Shown: positions 42,380 through 54,204, counted from the stretch's first letter. The stretch: DNA of 64,000 bases from Lentzea nigeriaca (GCF_016907955.1 NZ_JAFBCX010000012.1:62001-126000), one strand, 5' to 3'. The notes: generated by a model from the sequence alone, not told the origin. Program-made: numbers and translations.

Positions 42380-44488
42380 TCAGGAGCCGGTCGCCGAGCG
42401 GTGCCAGGCGGCGAGCGACATCCGGTTCGGCAGCCCCAGCTTCACGCGGATGTTGACCACGTGCCGGTCCGCCGTGCGCGGCGAGATGAACAGCCGCGCC
42501 CCGATCTGCTTCGACGTGAGACCCTCCGCGACCAGACCGGCGATCGTGAACTCCTGCCTGGTCAGCCCGCCGGGCAACGCGGGCTTGGCCGGTCGTCGCT
42601 CGGAGTCCGGCACCGGTTCGAGCGCGAACTCCATCGCCTGCTCGTAGCGCAGGTCCGCGCCCAGCGTTGTGATCACCGGGTAGTCGTCGCCGAGAGCGCG
42701 GCGGACGGTGCGGTCCGTGCGTTCCAGGATCTTGTGGAACGGGCTCAGGTTCGCGAACGAGATCCGCGAGACGCGTTCCTGCGAGCGCAGCGCGCCGAGC
42801 AGCCGGGCCGCGCGGTCGTACGCCCCCAGCTCGGCGCACGCGCAGGCGAGCAGCCACAGGCTGAACGCGGGACTCCACCTGTCGCCGAGCGTCAGCTGGA
42901 GCCGCAACGACTCCACCGCCAGCGGATGCACCTGGGCCGGGTCGCCGTGCAGCAGCTCGTAGAGGGCCTGGTGCCACAGTCCCCAGGCGTGCGACCAGTC
43001 GCTCTGAGCCAGCCTGATCAGACCGGTCGTGGCCTTCTCCGCGGCTTCGGCATCCAGCAGGAAACACGACGCCATGGCATGCATCAGCTCGGTGATGTAC
43101 GCGTCGCCCGGTGACGCGTACTGGCGGCACAACTCGACGACGTGCGCGTACAACGGCACGCAGTCCGGTGAGCCCTCGACGAAGAACAGATGCGTGGCCT
43201 CGACGATCATCAGGTGTATGTCGGTCAACGTGCGCCTGGGCAACGCACGGGCCTCGTTCATCAACGGAATCGCCGCGGTCATGTCGCCCTGAACCTGCTC
43301 CAGGTACGCGCAGTGGGCCAGCAGCGAGGTGCGCAACGGCGGCTCAGTGATCACCTCACGCGCCATCGCGAGCAGGTCGCGCGCCTGACCGAGCATGCCC
43401 GTGAACGTCGTGAAACGGGTGCGCTGCACGTTCATCGCCATGACAGCGCCGATCTCGGCCAGGCCGGGAGTCTTCAGCGCGTACCCGATCGCCGCGCGGA
43501 CGTTCGGCCACTCCTCGCGCAGCCGTCCCATCCACAGCGCCTCGTCCGGCGAGAACCACGAGCGCGTCGCCTCGTCCACGAACGCGCTGTAGTGCAACGC
43601 GTGCCGCCGCAACGGTTCGTCAGCGTCCGTGAGTAGACGTGCGCCGAACTGCGCCACGGTGTTCAGCAACCGATAGCGGGTGGTGCTCGTCGTCGCCACC
43701 ACGATCGACTTGCGGACCAACGCGGACAACGGTTCCCGCACGTCCCCGCCCGCCACCGCCTCGGCCGCGGCCACGTCGAACTCCGCCGGGAACACCGACA
43801 GCGCCGCCCACAGCCGCCGTTCGTCGTCCGTACAGTGGCGCGCCGACCACTCGAGCGCCTGCTCCAAGGTCACGTCGCCCGCGAACTGCGCGCGCAAGTC
43901 GGCCGGCCACGCGGCCACCAGTTCGATCGTGAGCGGCAGTCCGTCCAGCGCCGGGGCGTTCTCCGCCGACGCCCGTTCCAGGAACAACTCCACGGCGTCG
44001 TCGGCCATCGGCGGCACCCGCAGCACGTGCTCCCCGTAGACACCGAGAGGCTCGCGCGAGGTCGTGAGGATCGTCAGCCCCTCGCAGTCGCGCAACAGGT
44101 GGTGCACGAGATGCCGCACCGGCTCCAGCAGGTGCTCGCAGCCGTCGAGGACGAGCATCATGTGTTTGTCGTACAACGACTCCACGAGCCGGCCGAGACC
44201 CGCGTCCGCCGAGTTGTCGACGATCCGCAGCTCGGCCGCGACCGTGCGCGCCAGCAACGCAGGATCGCCGAGTTCTCCGAGCGGCACCATCCAGACCCCG
44301 TGCTGGAACGCCGCCGCTCGTGCCACGGCACGCCCGATCTCCACGGCGACGCGCGTCTTGCCCACGCCACCGACACCGGCCAGCGTGACCAGCCGGGCTC
44401 TGCCGAGGAGTGCCTCGGTTTCGGCGAGCACCGCCCGGCGGCCGATGAACGTCGTGGTCTGGGCAGGCAGATTGCCCCGCACGGTCAT
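42380..44488 (-). CDS. Large LuxR-family regulator with AAA/NB-ARC-like ATPase
   Basis: 702-residue regulator. N-terminal ATPase with Walker A GVGGVGKTRVAVEIGRA and Walker B HMMLVLDGCEHL (about residues 15-330), then a helical TPR-like centre, and a C-terminal LuxR helix-turn-helix (LTRQEFTIAGLVAEGLTSKQ, IGARLFISPRTADRHVVNIR). Such proteins integrate a ligand signal with ATP binding to activate transcription. No pathway is tied to it by position. GTG/ATG at 44488 gives VRGNLPAQTTTFIGRR, the typical start of this subgroup. Confidence 0.9.
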   Translation of the reverse strand: MTVRGNLPAQTTTFIGRRAVLAETEALLGRARLVTLAGVGGVGKTRVAVEIGRAVARAAAFQHGVWMVPLGELGDPALLARTVAAELRIVDNSADAGLGRLVESLYDKHMMLVLDGCEHLLEPVRHLVHHLLRDCEGLTILTTSREPLGVYGEHVLRVPPMADDAVELFLERASAENAPALDGLPLTIELVAAWPADLRAQFAGDVTLEQALEWSARHCTDDERRLWAALSVFPAEFDVAAAEAVAGGDVREPLSALVRKSIVVATTSTTRYRLLNTVAQFGARLLTDADEPLRRHALHYSAFVDEATRSWFSPDEALWMGRLREEWPNVRAAIGYALKTPGLAEIGAVMAMNVQRTRFTTFTGMLGQARDLLAMAREVITEPPLRTSLLAHCAYLEQVQGDMTAAIPLMNEARALPRRTLTDIHLMIVEATHLFFVEGSPDCVPLYAHVVELCRQYASPGDAYITELMHAMASCFLLDAEAAEKATTGLIRLAQSDWSHAWGLWHQALYELLHGDPAQVHPLAVESLRLQLTLGDRWSPAFSLWLLACACAELGAYDRAARLLGALRSQERVSRISFANLSPFHKILERTDRTVRRALGDDYPVITTLGADLRYEQAMEFALEPVPDSERRPAKPALPGGLTRQEFTIAGLVAEGLTSKQIGARLFISPRTADRHVVNIRVKLGLPNRMSLAAWHRSATGS

Positions 44489-44552
44489 CGGCGCATCTTC
44501 GCTCAGTGGCGCACCGCCGCGACGGCGAGGATCACCTCACCACCCTTTCGGA

Positions 44553-47003
44553 CTAGCCGGTTCGGCCATGCGTGGTCACGCGACCACGGGTGCGGATGAT
44601 CATCTTGGTCGCGAGGCGAAGTCCCTGGCGTGCGTTGAGGTGCGGGAGGTAGGCGCGGCTGATGGCGTTCGCGATGCGGGGCAACGCCGCGGAGTCCGGG
44701 TACGCCATGAACATCGGACGGTAGGACGGCTGGAACTTCGCCTTGAACGCGAACAGCGAGCGGAACCCGTACACCGGCTCGAGCACCTGCCCGGTGAAGT
44801 CGAGGACGCGCTGCAGCGCCCTGGGTCGCTCACCGCGGTCCAGGCGGGCCAGTGGCGCGCCGGACAGGCTCAGGAACCGGGCGCCCTCGGTCTGAAGTTG
44901 TTGTGCGGCAGAGGCGATCAGGAACTCCATCGAGCCGCGGAAGCCGTGCGTGCGGCGGCGCATGAAGTCGAGGGTCCACCCGACGACCTCACCGTCGGCG
45001 TACACGGGCAGCCAGCTCGTGATGCCGTGCACCGTGCGGTCACCATCGACCGCGAGCAGGCAGCGAACACCGTCGCCGGTCAGCTCCTCCAGCCCGCCCA
45101 GCGTGAAGCCCATCTCCGGCAGACCCTTGTCGGCCACCCACTCCGCCGAGATCGACCGGATCTGGTCGGTGATCGCGAACGGCGCGTCGGCATAGGTGCA
45201 CCACTCGGCGGTGATGCCGGCCTTCGCGGCCTTGTTCAGCGCCGTGCGGACGTCCTGCCACTTCTTGCCGGTGAAGCTCAGCTCGTCCAGTTCGATCACG
45301 GTGTCCTCGGCGACCTGCACCGCCTGCCACCCGAGACCCTCCACCGCCTCCCTCGTCTCCGTTCCCACGCTGTACAGGCACGGCGTCCAGCCGTTCTCCT
45401 GGCAGAACTCGGCGAACCCGCGCACGGCCTCGACCCGCGCCGGACCGATCGGGTCGCCGATCGTCAGCGCGATCGTCGCCACGACCCGGTACGCGATGGC
45501 CGTCTCGCCGTCGGGCGTGAACCAGTACTGGTTGCCACGCCACGTCGTCATGTACGACAACGACGAACCGCCGTAGCGCCGCATCAGCTCACGGGCGTGC
45601 TCCGCCTCCTTCTCGCCCGAAGACGGCCACGCCTGCCACGACGCCATCAGCAGACCGGCCAACGCGATCAGCCAGAACACCACGCCGGTGTACTCGTACA
45701 GCAGCGAGCCGACGAAGCCCTCCGCGTAGTACTGCAGCGGCACCAGGTCGAGGTACCCCGGCGGCAGGAACCGCGTCGGCAGGTCCGCGAGCAGCTCGAC
45801 GAAACCCGGCTGCGGTGTGAACTCGTCGCGGACCAGGTACCCGCCGAACACGTACAGCGCCGACAGCAACGCGACGCTGCCCAGCGTGAACCGCCAGAAC
45901 TTCCTGACGGCGTGCCGAGGCAGACGCACGGCGAAGTGCTTGCGCGTCATCAGCAGCACGAGGGTGATCGCGAGCGGCGCCAGCATCGTGATGCCGAAGG
46001 AGAACGTCATCTCCAGGGCACCGGCGTCCGGAATCCGCGCCGTGTCGACGACGTACCACCCGATGAACGCGGCGTACGCCACGTTGCACACGAGCGCCGA
46101 CCACCACGCGAACCGCCGGCCGCGCCGCAGCCCTTCCGCCAGCACGAGCAGCAGCAACGCCGGCAGCAGTGACATCACGAGCGCGGGGAACCGGCCGTAC
46201 GACAGCTGGATCAGCATCGTCCGGCACAGCTCGACCGCGTCCGAGGCACACACCTCGTCGACGTAGTCCTGCGACGGCTGGGTGACCGCCACGACGTCGG
46301 TGAACCACGCCAGCGGACCGTTGGGGTACGGCGACATCATCGCCACCACCGGCCCGAGCGCCGACGCCGCGAGCAGCAGCGCCACCAGCACCCGCGTCTC
46401 GTGGAACGAGCTCGGCTTGTGCACCGTCTTGCTCTTCAGGAACAAAGCCCCGATCAACAGCCCGGCCACGCCACCGGACAGCCGGAGCACATCTTCCAGC
46501 CAACCCGAGTACAGGGTAAGCACCAGCACCGACAAGATCGTCAGCAGGCGGACCCGGCGCCTCCACAGCGGCGGCATCCGGAACGTCAGCGCGAGCACCA
46601 GTCCCACCCCGCCGATCGACGGCCCGGCCGCGACACCGCCCACCAGCGAGTCGAGCCACGACCAGTGCACGTCCCGGCCGAGCAGCACGACCCCGAGCCC
46701 GAGGAACGAGCCGATCACGTGCGAGGAAAGGAAGATCGCCGTCGTGCGCAGCCCACCTAACGAACGCTCGGCCAACGGGCCGAAGACCAGTAACAGAACC
46801 GTGGTCCCCACATAGCCCAGCAGATCCATCGACCACAGCGCCGAGCTGAACACGGTCCACAACGGACTGTCGGTGCCGAACCCAACCTGCGCGAGCAGCT
46901 GGTTGTCATTGCCGGTGATACCGCCGGTCAGCGCACCGACGGTCCAGAACACGATCAGGAAGACGCACGTCAGGGGTGCCGTGCGGAACAGCCGGCTGAT
47001 CAT
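44553..47003 (-). CDS. MprF-like aminoacyl-phosphatidylglycerol synthase (rhomboid-like membrane domain + DUF2156)
   Basis: 816-residue membrane enzyme. The N-terminal ~480 residues hold about 12-14 membrane spans, including a rhomboid-like start (SMDLLGYVGTTVLLLVFGPL, SSHVIGSFLGLG). The C-terminal ~300 residues are the DUF2156/GNAT-like catalytic domain of MprF/LysX enzymes (WRGNQYWFTPDGETAIAYRV, TFMRRRTHGFRG-like LDFMRRRTHGFRGSMEFLIA). It would transfer an amino acid from aminoacyl-tRNA to phosphatidylglycerol or diacylglycerol. ATG 47003 overlaps the esterase stop (ATGA), so the two act together. Which amino acid is used is unknown. Confidence 0.9.
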   Translation of the reverse strand: MISRLFRTAPLTCVFLIVFWTVGALTGGITGNDNQLLAQVGFGTDSPLWTVFSSALWSMDLLGYVGTTVLLLVFGPLAERSLGGLRTTAIFLSSHVIGSFLGLGVVLLGRDVHWSWLDSLVGGVAAGPSIGGVGLVLALTFRMPPLWRRRVRLLTILSVLVLTLYSGWLEDVLRLSGGVAGLLIGALFLKSKTVHKPSSFHETRVLVALLLAASALGPVVAMMSPYPNGPLAWFTDVVAVTQPSQDYVDEVCASDAVELCRTMLIQLSYGRFPALVMSLLPALLLLVLAEGLRRGRRFAWWSALVCNVAYAAFIGWYVVDTARIPDAGALEMTFSFGITMLAPLAITLVLLMTRKHFAVRLPRHAVRKFWRFTLGSVALLSALYVFGGYLVRDEFTPQPGFVELLADLPTRFLPPGYLDLVPLQYYAEGFVGSLLYEYTGVVFWLIALAGLLMASWQAWPSSGEKEAEHARELMRRYGGSSLSYMTTWRGNQYWFTPDGETAIAYRVVATIALTIGDPIGPARVEAVRGFAEFCQENGWTPCLYSVGTETREAVEGLGWQAVQVAEDTVIELDELSFTGKKWQDVRTALNKAAKAGITAEWCTYADAPFAITDQIRSISAEWVADKGLPEMGFTLGGLEELTGDGVRCLLAVDGDRTVHGITSWLPVYADGEVVGWTLDFMRRRTHGFRGSMEFLIASAAQQLQTEGARFLSLSGAPLARLDRGERPRALQRVLDFTGQVLEPVYGFRSLFAFKAKFQPSYRPMFMAYPDSAALPRIANAISRAYLPHLNARQGLRLATKMIIRTRGRVTTHGRTG

Positions 47004-48298
47004 CTGACCAGCCCTGTTCGTCCAGCGAGCCACGGCAGCGACCCGAAGAAGCCCTCTCGAGCCATGTTCCAGTCGTGTCCGTTCGGCAGTTCTTTCCACA
47101 GCGCGTCCATTCCGGCTTTGCGACAGGCCTCGAACACCTCCGCGTCCGCCTTGCGGTACGTGGCGTCGTCGCGGCCCGCGACGATGATGCCCGCGGTCTG
47201 CGGGAAACGCTGGCGCGCGAGCAGGTCCATCGGGTTGACCCGGAGGAACGCCGCCTCGTCGCCGCCGAACGCCGCCTTCACCGTCTCCTGCCGCGTACCG
47301 AGCGTGGGCTCGCGCTGAGGAGCGAGGGCGACGAAGTTTCCGTACACGTCCTGCGCGCGCACGGCCAGCTGCACCGCGCACGTGCCGCCTTGAGAGAAGC
47401 CCGCGATGGTCCACGCCTCGCGGCGCTCGTCGACGGTCAGCCGTTGCTTGATCCACGCCGGCACGTCACGAGCCAGGTACGTCTCCGACTGGCCCAGCTT
47501 CGAGTCCAGGCACAGCGGGTTCGCGGTCGGCGCGCCGAGCTGGTCGGCCACCACGACGATGGGGGCGAGCCCGTCGTGCTGACGCGCGAACGCGTCCAGG
47601 TTGTCGGTGATCCGGCCGCCGTCGAACCAGTCGCGCGGGTGGCCGGGCTGACCCGCGAGCAGCACGACGACCGGCAGCTTCGGGCGCGGCGTCGTGGCGT
47701 ACGCGGGCGGGAGGTAGATCCACGCCGGCCGTGCCGGGAAGGCGCCGGGGATTCCAGCCTCGGTGACGGTGCCCTTGTCCGGCAGGTCGTCAGGCCTCTT
47801 CCAGACGTCGGCGAGCTTCCTGCTCGCGGGCACGTCGACCACGGTGGCAGGGGGAGGAGCGGCCTCGTTGAGATCGACCCGGTTGTTCCGGAAGACGTCC
47901 AGCACCGAGCGCATGTTGGGGTACTGGCCGAAGTGCGCGTTCGTCGCGACCATCGCGCTCGTGGCGACGCCCACCGCCAGCAACACGTTGAGCACGCGGA
48001 CGTACCATCGCCCCGTGCGCAGCCGCACGGCCGCCAGCGACAGCGCGGTCAACGCGGCGCCCGCCCAGATCGTCAGGATCATCGGCAACGGCTCCGGCCA
48101 GGGCTTCCACACGTGGTCGACCACGTAGGTCAGCCCGGACACGGCCACCGCGCACGCCAGCAGCACGATCGGAAGCACCCTGGTCCACCAGGTCCGGTTT
48201 TTCCTGATCGCGAGGTAGGTCAGAGCTGCGGCGGCAGCGACCGTCGCGGCGACAGGGATCGGCCCGTTTACCAGCGACAGATCGAGAGGGCTGAGCAC
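47000..48298 (-). CDS. Membrane-anchored esterase (possible aminoacyl-lipid hydrolase)
   Basis: 432-residue protein. Residues ~10-150 contain four membrane spans (VAATVAAAAALTYLAIRKN, VLPIVLLACAVAVSGLTYV, MILTIWAGAALTALSLAA, VLNVLLAVGVATSAMVATN), the rest an esterase D-like alpha/beta hydrolase outside the membrane. Nucleophile serine in IAGFSQGGTCAVQ, histidine in LPNGHDWNMA. It directly precedes and overlaps the MprF-like gene. In Corynebacterium and Pseudomonas, esterases encoded beside aminoacyl-PG synthases remove the amino acid from the lipid, so the same role is likely. Confidence 0.9.
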   Translation of the reverse strand: MLSPLDLSLVNGPIPVAATVAAAAALTYLAIRKNRTWWTRVLPIVLLACAVAVSGLTYVVDHVWKPWPEPLPMILTIWAGAALTALSLAAVRLRTGRWYVRVLNVLLAVGVATSAMVATNAHFGQYPNMRSVLDVFRNNRVDLNEAAPPPATVVDVPASRKLADVWKRPDDLPDKGTVTEAGIPGAFPARPAWIYLPPAYATTPRPKLPVVVLLAGQPGHPRDWFDGGRITDNLDAFARQHDGLAPIVVVADQLGAPTANPLCLDSKLGQSETYLARDVPAWIKQRLTVDERREAWTIAGFSQGGTCAVQLAVRAQDVYGNFVALAPQREPTLGTRQETVKAAFGGDEAAFLRVNPMDLLARQRFPQTAGIIVAGRDDATYRKADAEVFEACRKAGMDALWKELPNGHDWNMAREGFFGSLPWLAGRTGLVR

Positions 48299-48389
48299 CC
48301 CTCTATTTCATCAGCAGATCTTCAGGTTTCACATCGGAGGTTGGTCTTGGTTCAGAGCTGTGAACATCAGCCTTAAGAATGACAACCCG

Positions 48390-49328
48390 TCAGTCACTTG
48401 GCACGTCGCGCCAGGCGTTGGTCAACACCCGCAAGGCGTCAGGATGCTCGGAAATCTCCGCAGCCCTGGACAAATCGGACTCCACCATCCCCAGTTCCCG
48501 CAGTGACGTCGCCGTGCCGAACCGAGTGGCCGTGTCGTGGATCCGTTCGGACAGGTCCGCGGGCGCCGTGTGGCTGAGCAGGGCCGCGTGCGTCGCGGCG
48601 TGCGGCAAACCGAACGAACCGCCCAGAACGTGCGCGAGCTTGTGGTGCAGTCCCATGGGGACGTTGGCGAGACATGTCCCCGCGAGCCAGGCCGAGTGCA
48701 ACAGCTCCGTCCGGGCATCCACAGTGGAGGGATTTCCGCCCAAAGCGTGCAAAATGCCCTCGATCGCCTTCGTGGCGATGGCGTCGATCAACGGGTTCTC
48801 GTTGCCACGTGCGGTAACGGCGTGCGCGAGAGCGTTGAGCGCGCTCGTGACCGTGACGTCCAACGGCAGGTCCAGCGTCAGGTCGACGTCGTAGATCACC
48901 GTGTCGGGCTGGATCGCCGGGTCACGCCGTGTCTTCTTCAGCCCTGACGCCGTCTCCCCGAGCACCTGGGTCACCTCGGAACCCGCGTAGGTCGTCGGAA
49001 TGACGATCTGCGGGACGCCCGCGCGCGCCGAGAGCGCCTTCGACAGCCCCGTGCTCGACCCGCCGCCGACCGACACCACGCCATCTGCGCCGTGTTCGCG
49101 CAACAACGCGAGCGCGCGCTCCGTGACCTCGACCGGCGTGTGCATCGCCGCGCCCGTGAACCGTGCCGCCAGCAACGGGCCGAGCTCGGCCGCCACCTCG
49201 TCGCCGCCGTGCCGGGCGATCAGCAGAACCCTCGTCGCGCCCAGCCGCTCGGCCTCGTCGCGCACGGAGGCGGCGGTGCCGCGGCCGAAGACGACTCGGG
49301 TCCGCGCCGGTTCGAAGGTGAAGCCCAC
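48390..49328 (-). CDS. Maleylacetate reductase-like iron-containing alcohol dehydrogenase
   Basis: 312-residue enzyme of the Fe-type alcohol dehydrogenase superfamily. NAD-binding GGGSSTGLSKALSARAG, PTTYAGSEVTQVLGET, metal-binding histidines in NALAHAV, LHHKLAHVLGGSFGLPHAAT. The LHHKLAHVLGG and GLPHAAT motifs are those of maleylacetate reductase, which reduces maleylacetate to 3-oxoadipate in aromatic degradation. It is ~40 residues shorter than usual, with the loss in the C-terminal part after the last metal ligand, so activity is not assured. GTG 49328 lacks a clear ribosome site. No aromatic ring-cleavage genes are adjacent. Confidence 0.85.
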   Translation of the reverse strand: MGFTFEPARTRVVFGRGTAASVRDEAERLGATRVLLIARHGGDEVAAELGPLLAARFTGAAMHTPVEVTERALALLREHGADGVVSVGGGSSTGLSKALSARAGVPQIVIPTTYAGSEVTQVLGETASGLKKTRRDPAIQPDTVIYDVDLTLDLPLDVTVTSALNALAHAVTARGNENPLIDAIATKAIEGILHALGGNPSTVDARTELLHSAWLAGTCLANVPMGLHHKLAHVLGGSFGLPHAATHAALLSHTAPADLSERIHDTATRFGTATSLRELGMVESDLSRAAEISEHPDALRVLTNAWRDVPSD

Positions 49329-49429
49329 AAAGGTCGAATATTCGCCACCGGACGTGGTTGACGCAACCGGGAAGGATCAATCCTTTCGGCTCTGACGGGT
49401 GACAACGTCACTCCATAGCGTGAATCTTC

Positions 49430-51280
49430 ATGAACCGTGTTCGTGTTGTAGTGGCGTTAGCAGGGGCCCTGACCCTCACGCCAATCCCTGCCACAGCGGC
49501 GACACCGGCGTTCTCCCTGTCCGGCGGCGTGTCCGCGCCGATCCACTCGATGGCCGACGCGGTCCGCGAGACCGTCTACGTCGACTCAGGCCTCGACCTG
49601 GACGGCGACGGCACCAGAGACCGGGTGACCGCGGACATCATCAGGCCGTCCACGACCGGGCGCGTGCCCGTGATCATGGAGGCCAGCCCGTACTACCAGA
49701 GTGCGGGCCGCGGGAACGAGAGCGAGGTCAAGACCTACGACTCCGCCGGCGTGCCGGTGAAGTTCCCGCTCTTCTACGACAACTACTTCGTGCCGCGCGG
49801 CTATGCCGTCGTGCTGGTCGACTTCCTCGGCACGAACCGGTCGCGCGGCTGCGTCGACGTCGGCGGCCAGTCGGAGATCGCGTCCGGCACCGCAGTGATC
49901 GACTGGCTGAACGGCCGTCGCACCGGCTACACCACGTTGAGCGGCACCACGACGAAGACGGCCTCGTGGTCGACCGGCGCCGTCGGCATGATCGGCAAGT
50001 CGTGGGACGGCTCGATCGCCAACGGAGTCGCGTCGACGGGTATCGACGGGTTGAAGACCATCGTGCCGATCGCGGCCATCAGCTCGTGGTACGACTGGTT
50101 CCGCTCGGACGGCGTCGCGTATCCCAGCTACAGCTCGCCGACCGGTTTGGGTTCGCAGTTCGAGAACTCCAACGCGCGCTCGCGGTGTGGTGCCGTGCGT
50201 ACGCAGATGACCAACGGTTCTCCTGCCAATGGCGACTACACGGCGATGTGGCAGGCCCGTGACTTCGTGCGCAACGCCTCGCGTGTGAAGGCGTCGATCT
50301 TCGCGGTGCACGGGCAGAACGACCTGAACGTGAAGACGCTGCAGTTCGGCCAGTTCTGGGACGCGGTGCCCGCTGCCGTGCCGAAGAAGCTCTGGTTCTC
50401 GCAGACCGCGCACGTCGACCCGTTCGACTTCCGGCGCGGCGAGTGGGTCGCGACGCTGCACCGGTGGTTCGACCGCTGGCTGCTGAACGTGCCGAACGGC
50501 ATCGAGAACGAACCGCAGGTGTCCGCGGAGCGCGCGCCGAACCAGTGGGCGGACGACGAGAAGTGGCCACCCGCAGGCACCGTCGGCACCGTGCTGCGTC
50601 CTTCTGCTTCGGGCCTCGGCACGACACCCGGCACCGGCACGGCGGTGTTCACCGACAACGGCAACGCGACGCCGTCCACCTGGCTCTCCGGCTCGAACAC
50701 CGGCAGGGTGATCTACTCGACGGCACCGTTGACGTCGGACCTGCGCGTCGCGGGCACGTCGTCGATCACGGTGAGCGTGTCGTCGTCGACGCCGACCGCG
50801 CACCTGACGGCGTACCTCATCGACTACGGCCCGGCTCAGGTGCGGACCGGCGAGGGCATCCGGACCCTGACCACGGAGTCGTGCTGGGGCGAGAGCCGTA
50901 CGGGCGATGACGCCTGCTACCGCGATACGGAAGCGACGTCGGGCGAGGTCGACGCGCAGATCATCGCGCGCGGCTGGGCGGACCTCGCGAACTACTCGTC
51001 GCTCTCCACCCCGCGCACGATCACGCCGGGAACGAAGTACAGCATGACGTTCCGACTGTCCACAACGGACCACGTCCTCCCGGTGGGCCACCGGCTGGGC
51101 CTGCTGATCGGCGGAACCGACTCGAGCGCGATCGTGCGGCCGAGCCAGCTGCCGAAGCTGACCGTCGACCTGGCGGGTACGACGGTGCGGATCCCGTTGG
51201 CCGGCTCGGTGCCGTCGGCATCGGCCGACCAGCTGACCGCCACCAGCGTTTCCGCTGGTACGACGAGCAAGTTGGGCTAG
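49430..51280 (+). CDS. Secreted X-Pro dipeptidyl-peptidase (S15/CocE family)
   Basis: 616-residue exported hydrolase. Signal peptide (VRVVVALAGALTLTPIPATA) with an AxA-type cleavage site near residue 22-24. The alpha/beta hydrolase core has DFLGTNRSRGC and the nucleophile serine in MIGKSWDGSIANG; the aspartate lies near HGQNDLNV and the histidine near QTAHVDPF. The C-terminal ~200 residues form the jelly-roll domain of the X-Pro dipeptidyl-peptidase family (GHRLGLLIGGTDSS). It acts on Xaa-Pro peptides or related esters outside the cell. Divergent from the reductase gene. Confidence 0.92.
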   Translation: MNRVRVVVALAGALTLTPIPATAATPAFSLSGGVSAPIHSMADAVRETVYVDSGLDLDGDGTRDRVTADIIRPSTTGRVPVIMEASPYYQSAGRGNESEVKTYDSAGVPVKFPLFYDNYFVPRGYAVVLVDFLGTNRSRGCVDVGGQSEIASGTAVIDWLNGRRTGYTTLSGTTTKTASWSTGAVGMIGKSWDGSIANGVASTGIDGLKTIVPIAAISSWYDWFRSDGVAYPSYSSPTGLGSQFENSNARSRCGAVRTQMTNGSPANGDYTAMWQARDFVRNASRVKASIFAVHGQNDLNVKTLQFGQFWDAVPAAVPKKLWFSQTAHVDPFDFRRGEWVATLHRWFDRWLLNVPNGIENEPQVSAERAPNQWADDEKWPPAGTVGTVLRPSASGLGTTPGTGTAVFTDNGNATPSTWLSGSNTGRVIYSTAPLTSDLRVAGTSSITVSVSSSTPTAHLTAYLIDYGPAQVRTGEGIRTLTTESCWGESRTGDDACYRDTEATSGEVDAQIIARGWADLANYSSLSTPRTITPGTKYSMTFRLSTTDHVLPVGHRLGLLIGGTDSSAIVRPSQLPKLTVDLAGTTVRIPLAGSVPSASADQLTATSVSAGTTSKLG

Positions 51281-51319
51281 CGGCCCGCACTGTCGGTGCT
51301 GCTCGCTAGCATCGGCGGC

Positions 51320-53314
<1,995 letters not shown>

Positions 53315-53364
53315 CCGCACCGGCACCCGCAGTCATACCGGCACACCGAACCAACGGCGAAGCC

Positions 53365-53462
53365 GAGGGGCACCCAGAAACCGCGATGCGAAGCGAGCCG
53401 GACAGACCTATGCCGCGCTGGGAAGCGGTAACTTCCGGAATCCCACCGCCAGGTGCCCCCTC
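53365..53462. other. Structured intergenic inverted repeat
   Basis: GAGGGGCACC (53365-53374) is complementary to GGTGCCCCCTC (53452-53462) with one bulge, enclosing about 77 bases that contain a second hairpin GGAAG/CTTCC (53421-53436). It fills the gap between convergent genes and probably acts as a bidirectional terminator, although an extended structured RNA is possible. Confidence 0.4.
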
Positions 53463-54204
53463 ATACCACCTTCTCAATCTGAGCCCGAGCAATCGAACTC
53501 TTCCCAGCCTCCCCAACCACATCAAACGCAGCACTGTTCAGCACCAAACAGCCACTCCCAACCCCGACAACCCGAACCGCGGCCTGCTTCCCGTTGTCCA
53601 AGTTGGTAACCCGAACCAAAGTCCCCACAGGCAACGAGGAAGAGAACGCCCCAGGCCCGCCCCCCACAGCGGACAACCCGACAACCGCTCCGTCACAAAC
53701 GACAGACCCCACAGCCCCCCGAACCCGAGACGCAGAAGCCCGAGTAGACGGATGGACCGGCGCAGGAGCATTCCCGATGATCTCCACCCGAACCCGCCGG
53801 AGAACGCTTTCCGCCCCACCCCGTCCAGAATCCGCCGACCGCAACAACTCAAACGCGGCAGTGTTGACCGCGGCACACCCGGTAGATACCCCGGCCCCCG
53901 ACCCGGTGCGCACTCCGGCAAGGGCACGAGCAGAACTCTCCGCAACCGCAGCCGTCACAGCCCGCCCGTTGGCCAGGTTGGTGATGCGCAAGGACGTCCC
54001 CACCGGAAACGAATCCGACAGGACCCCGGCCGCCCCACCAACATCCACCACCTTCACCGGCTGCCCAGCGCAAACCTCCTTCCCGGCCACCCCGGACTGC
54101 GAAGCAGGAAGCCCAGCTCCCGCAAGGGCGAAGGCAGCACCCCCGATCGCCGCGACCACCGAGACCGCCCCGGCAACCGCTATCCAGCCCTTCGACCAGC
54201 GCAC
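53461..54204 (-). CDS. Secreted protein with two RlpA-like double-psi barrel repeats
   Basis: 247-residue exported protein. Signal/membrane helix at residues 7-30 (WIAVAGAVSVVAAIGGAAFA). Two related repeats follow: FPVGTSLRITNLANGRAVTA (about residue 66 on) with GCAAVNTAAFELL, and LPVGTLVRVTNLDNGKQAAV (about residue 191 on) with GCLVLNSAAFDVV. Both match the double-psi beta-barrel of RlpA/expansin-like proteins. The catalytic aspartate region (DRGP in RlpA) is replaced (VAES, VGVG), so binding of peptidoglycan or polysaccharide is more likely than lysis. It follows the membrane NACHT gene by 51 bases and is probably cotranscribed. Confidence 0.8.
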   Translation of the reverse strand: MRWSKGWIAVAGAVSVVAAIGGAAFALAGAGLPASQSGVAGKEVCAGQPVKVVDVGGAAGVLSDSFPVGTSLRITNLANGRAVTAAVAESSARALAGVRTGSGAGVSTGCAAVNTAAFELLRSADSGRGGAESVLRRVRVEIIGNAPAPVHPSTRASASRVRGAVGSVVCDGAVVGLSAVGGGPGAFSSSLPVGTLVRVTNLDNGKQAAVRVVGVGSGCLVLNSAAFDVVGEAGKSSIARAQIEKVV

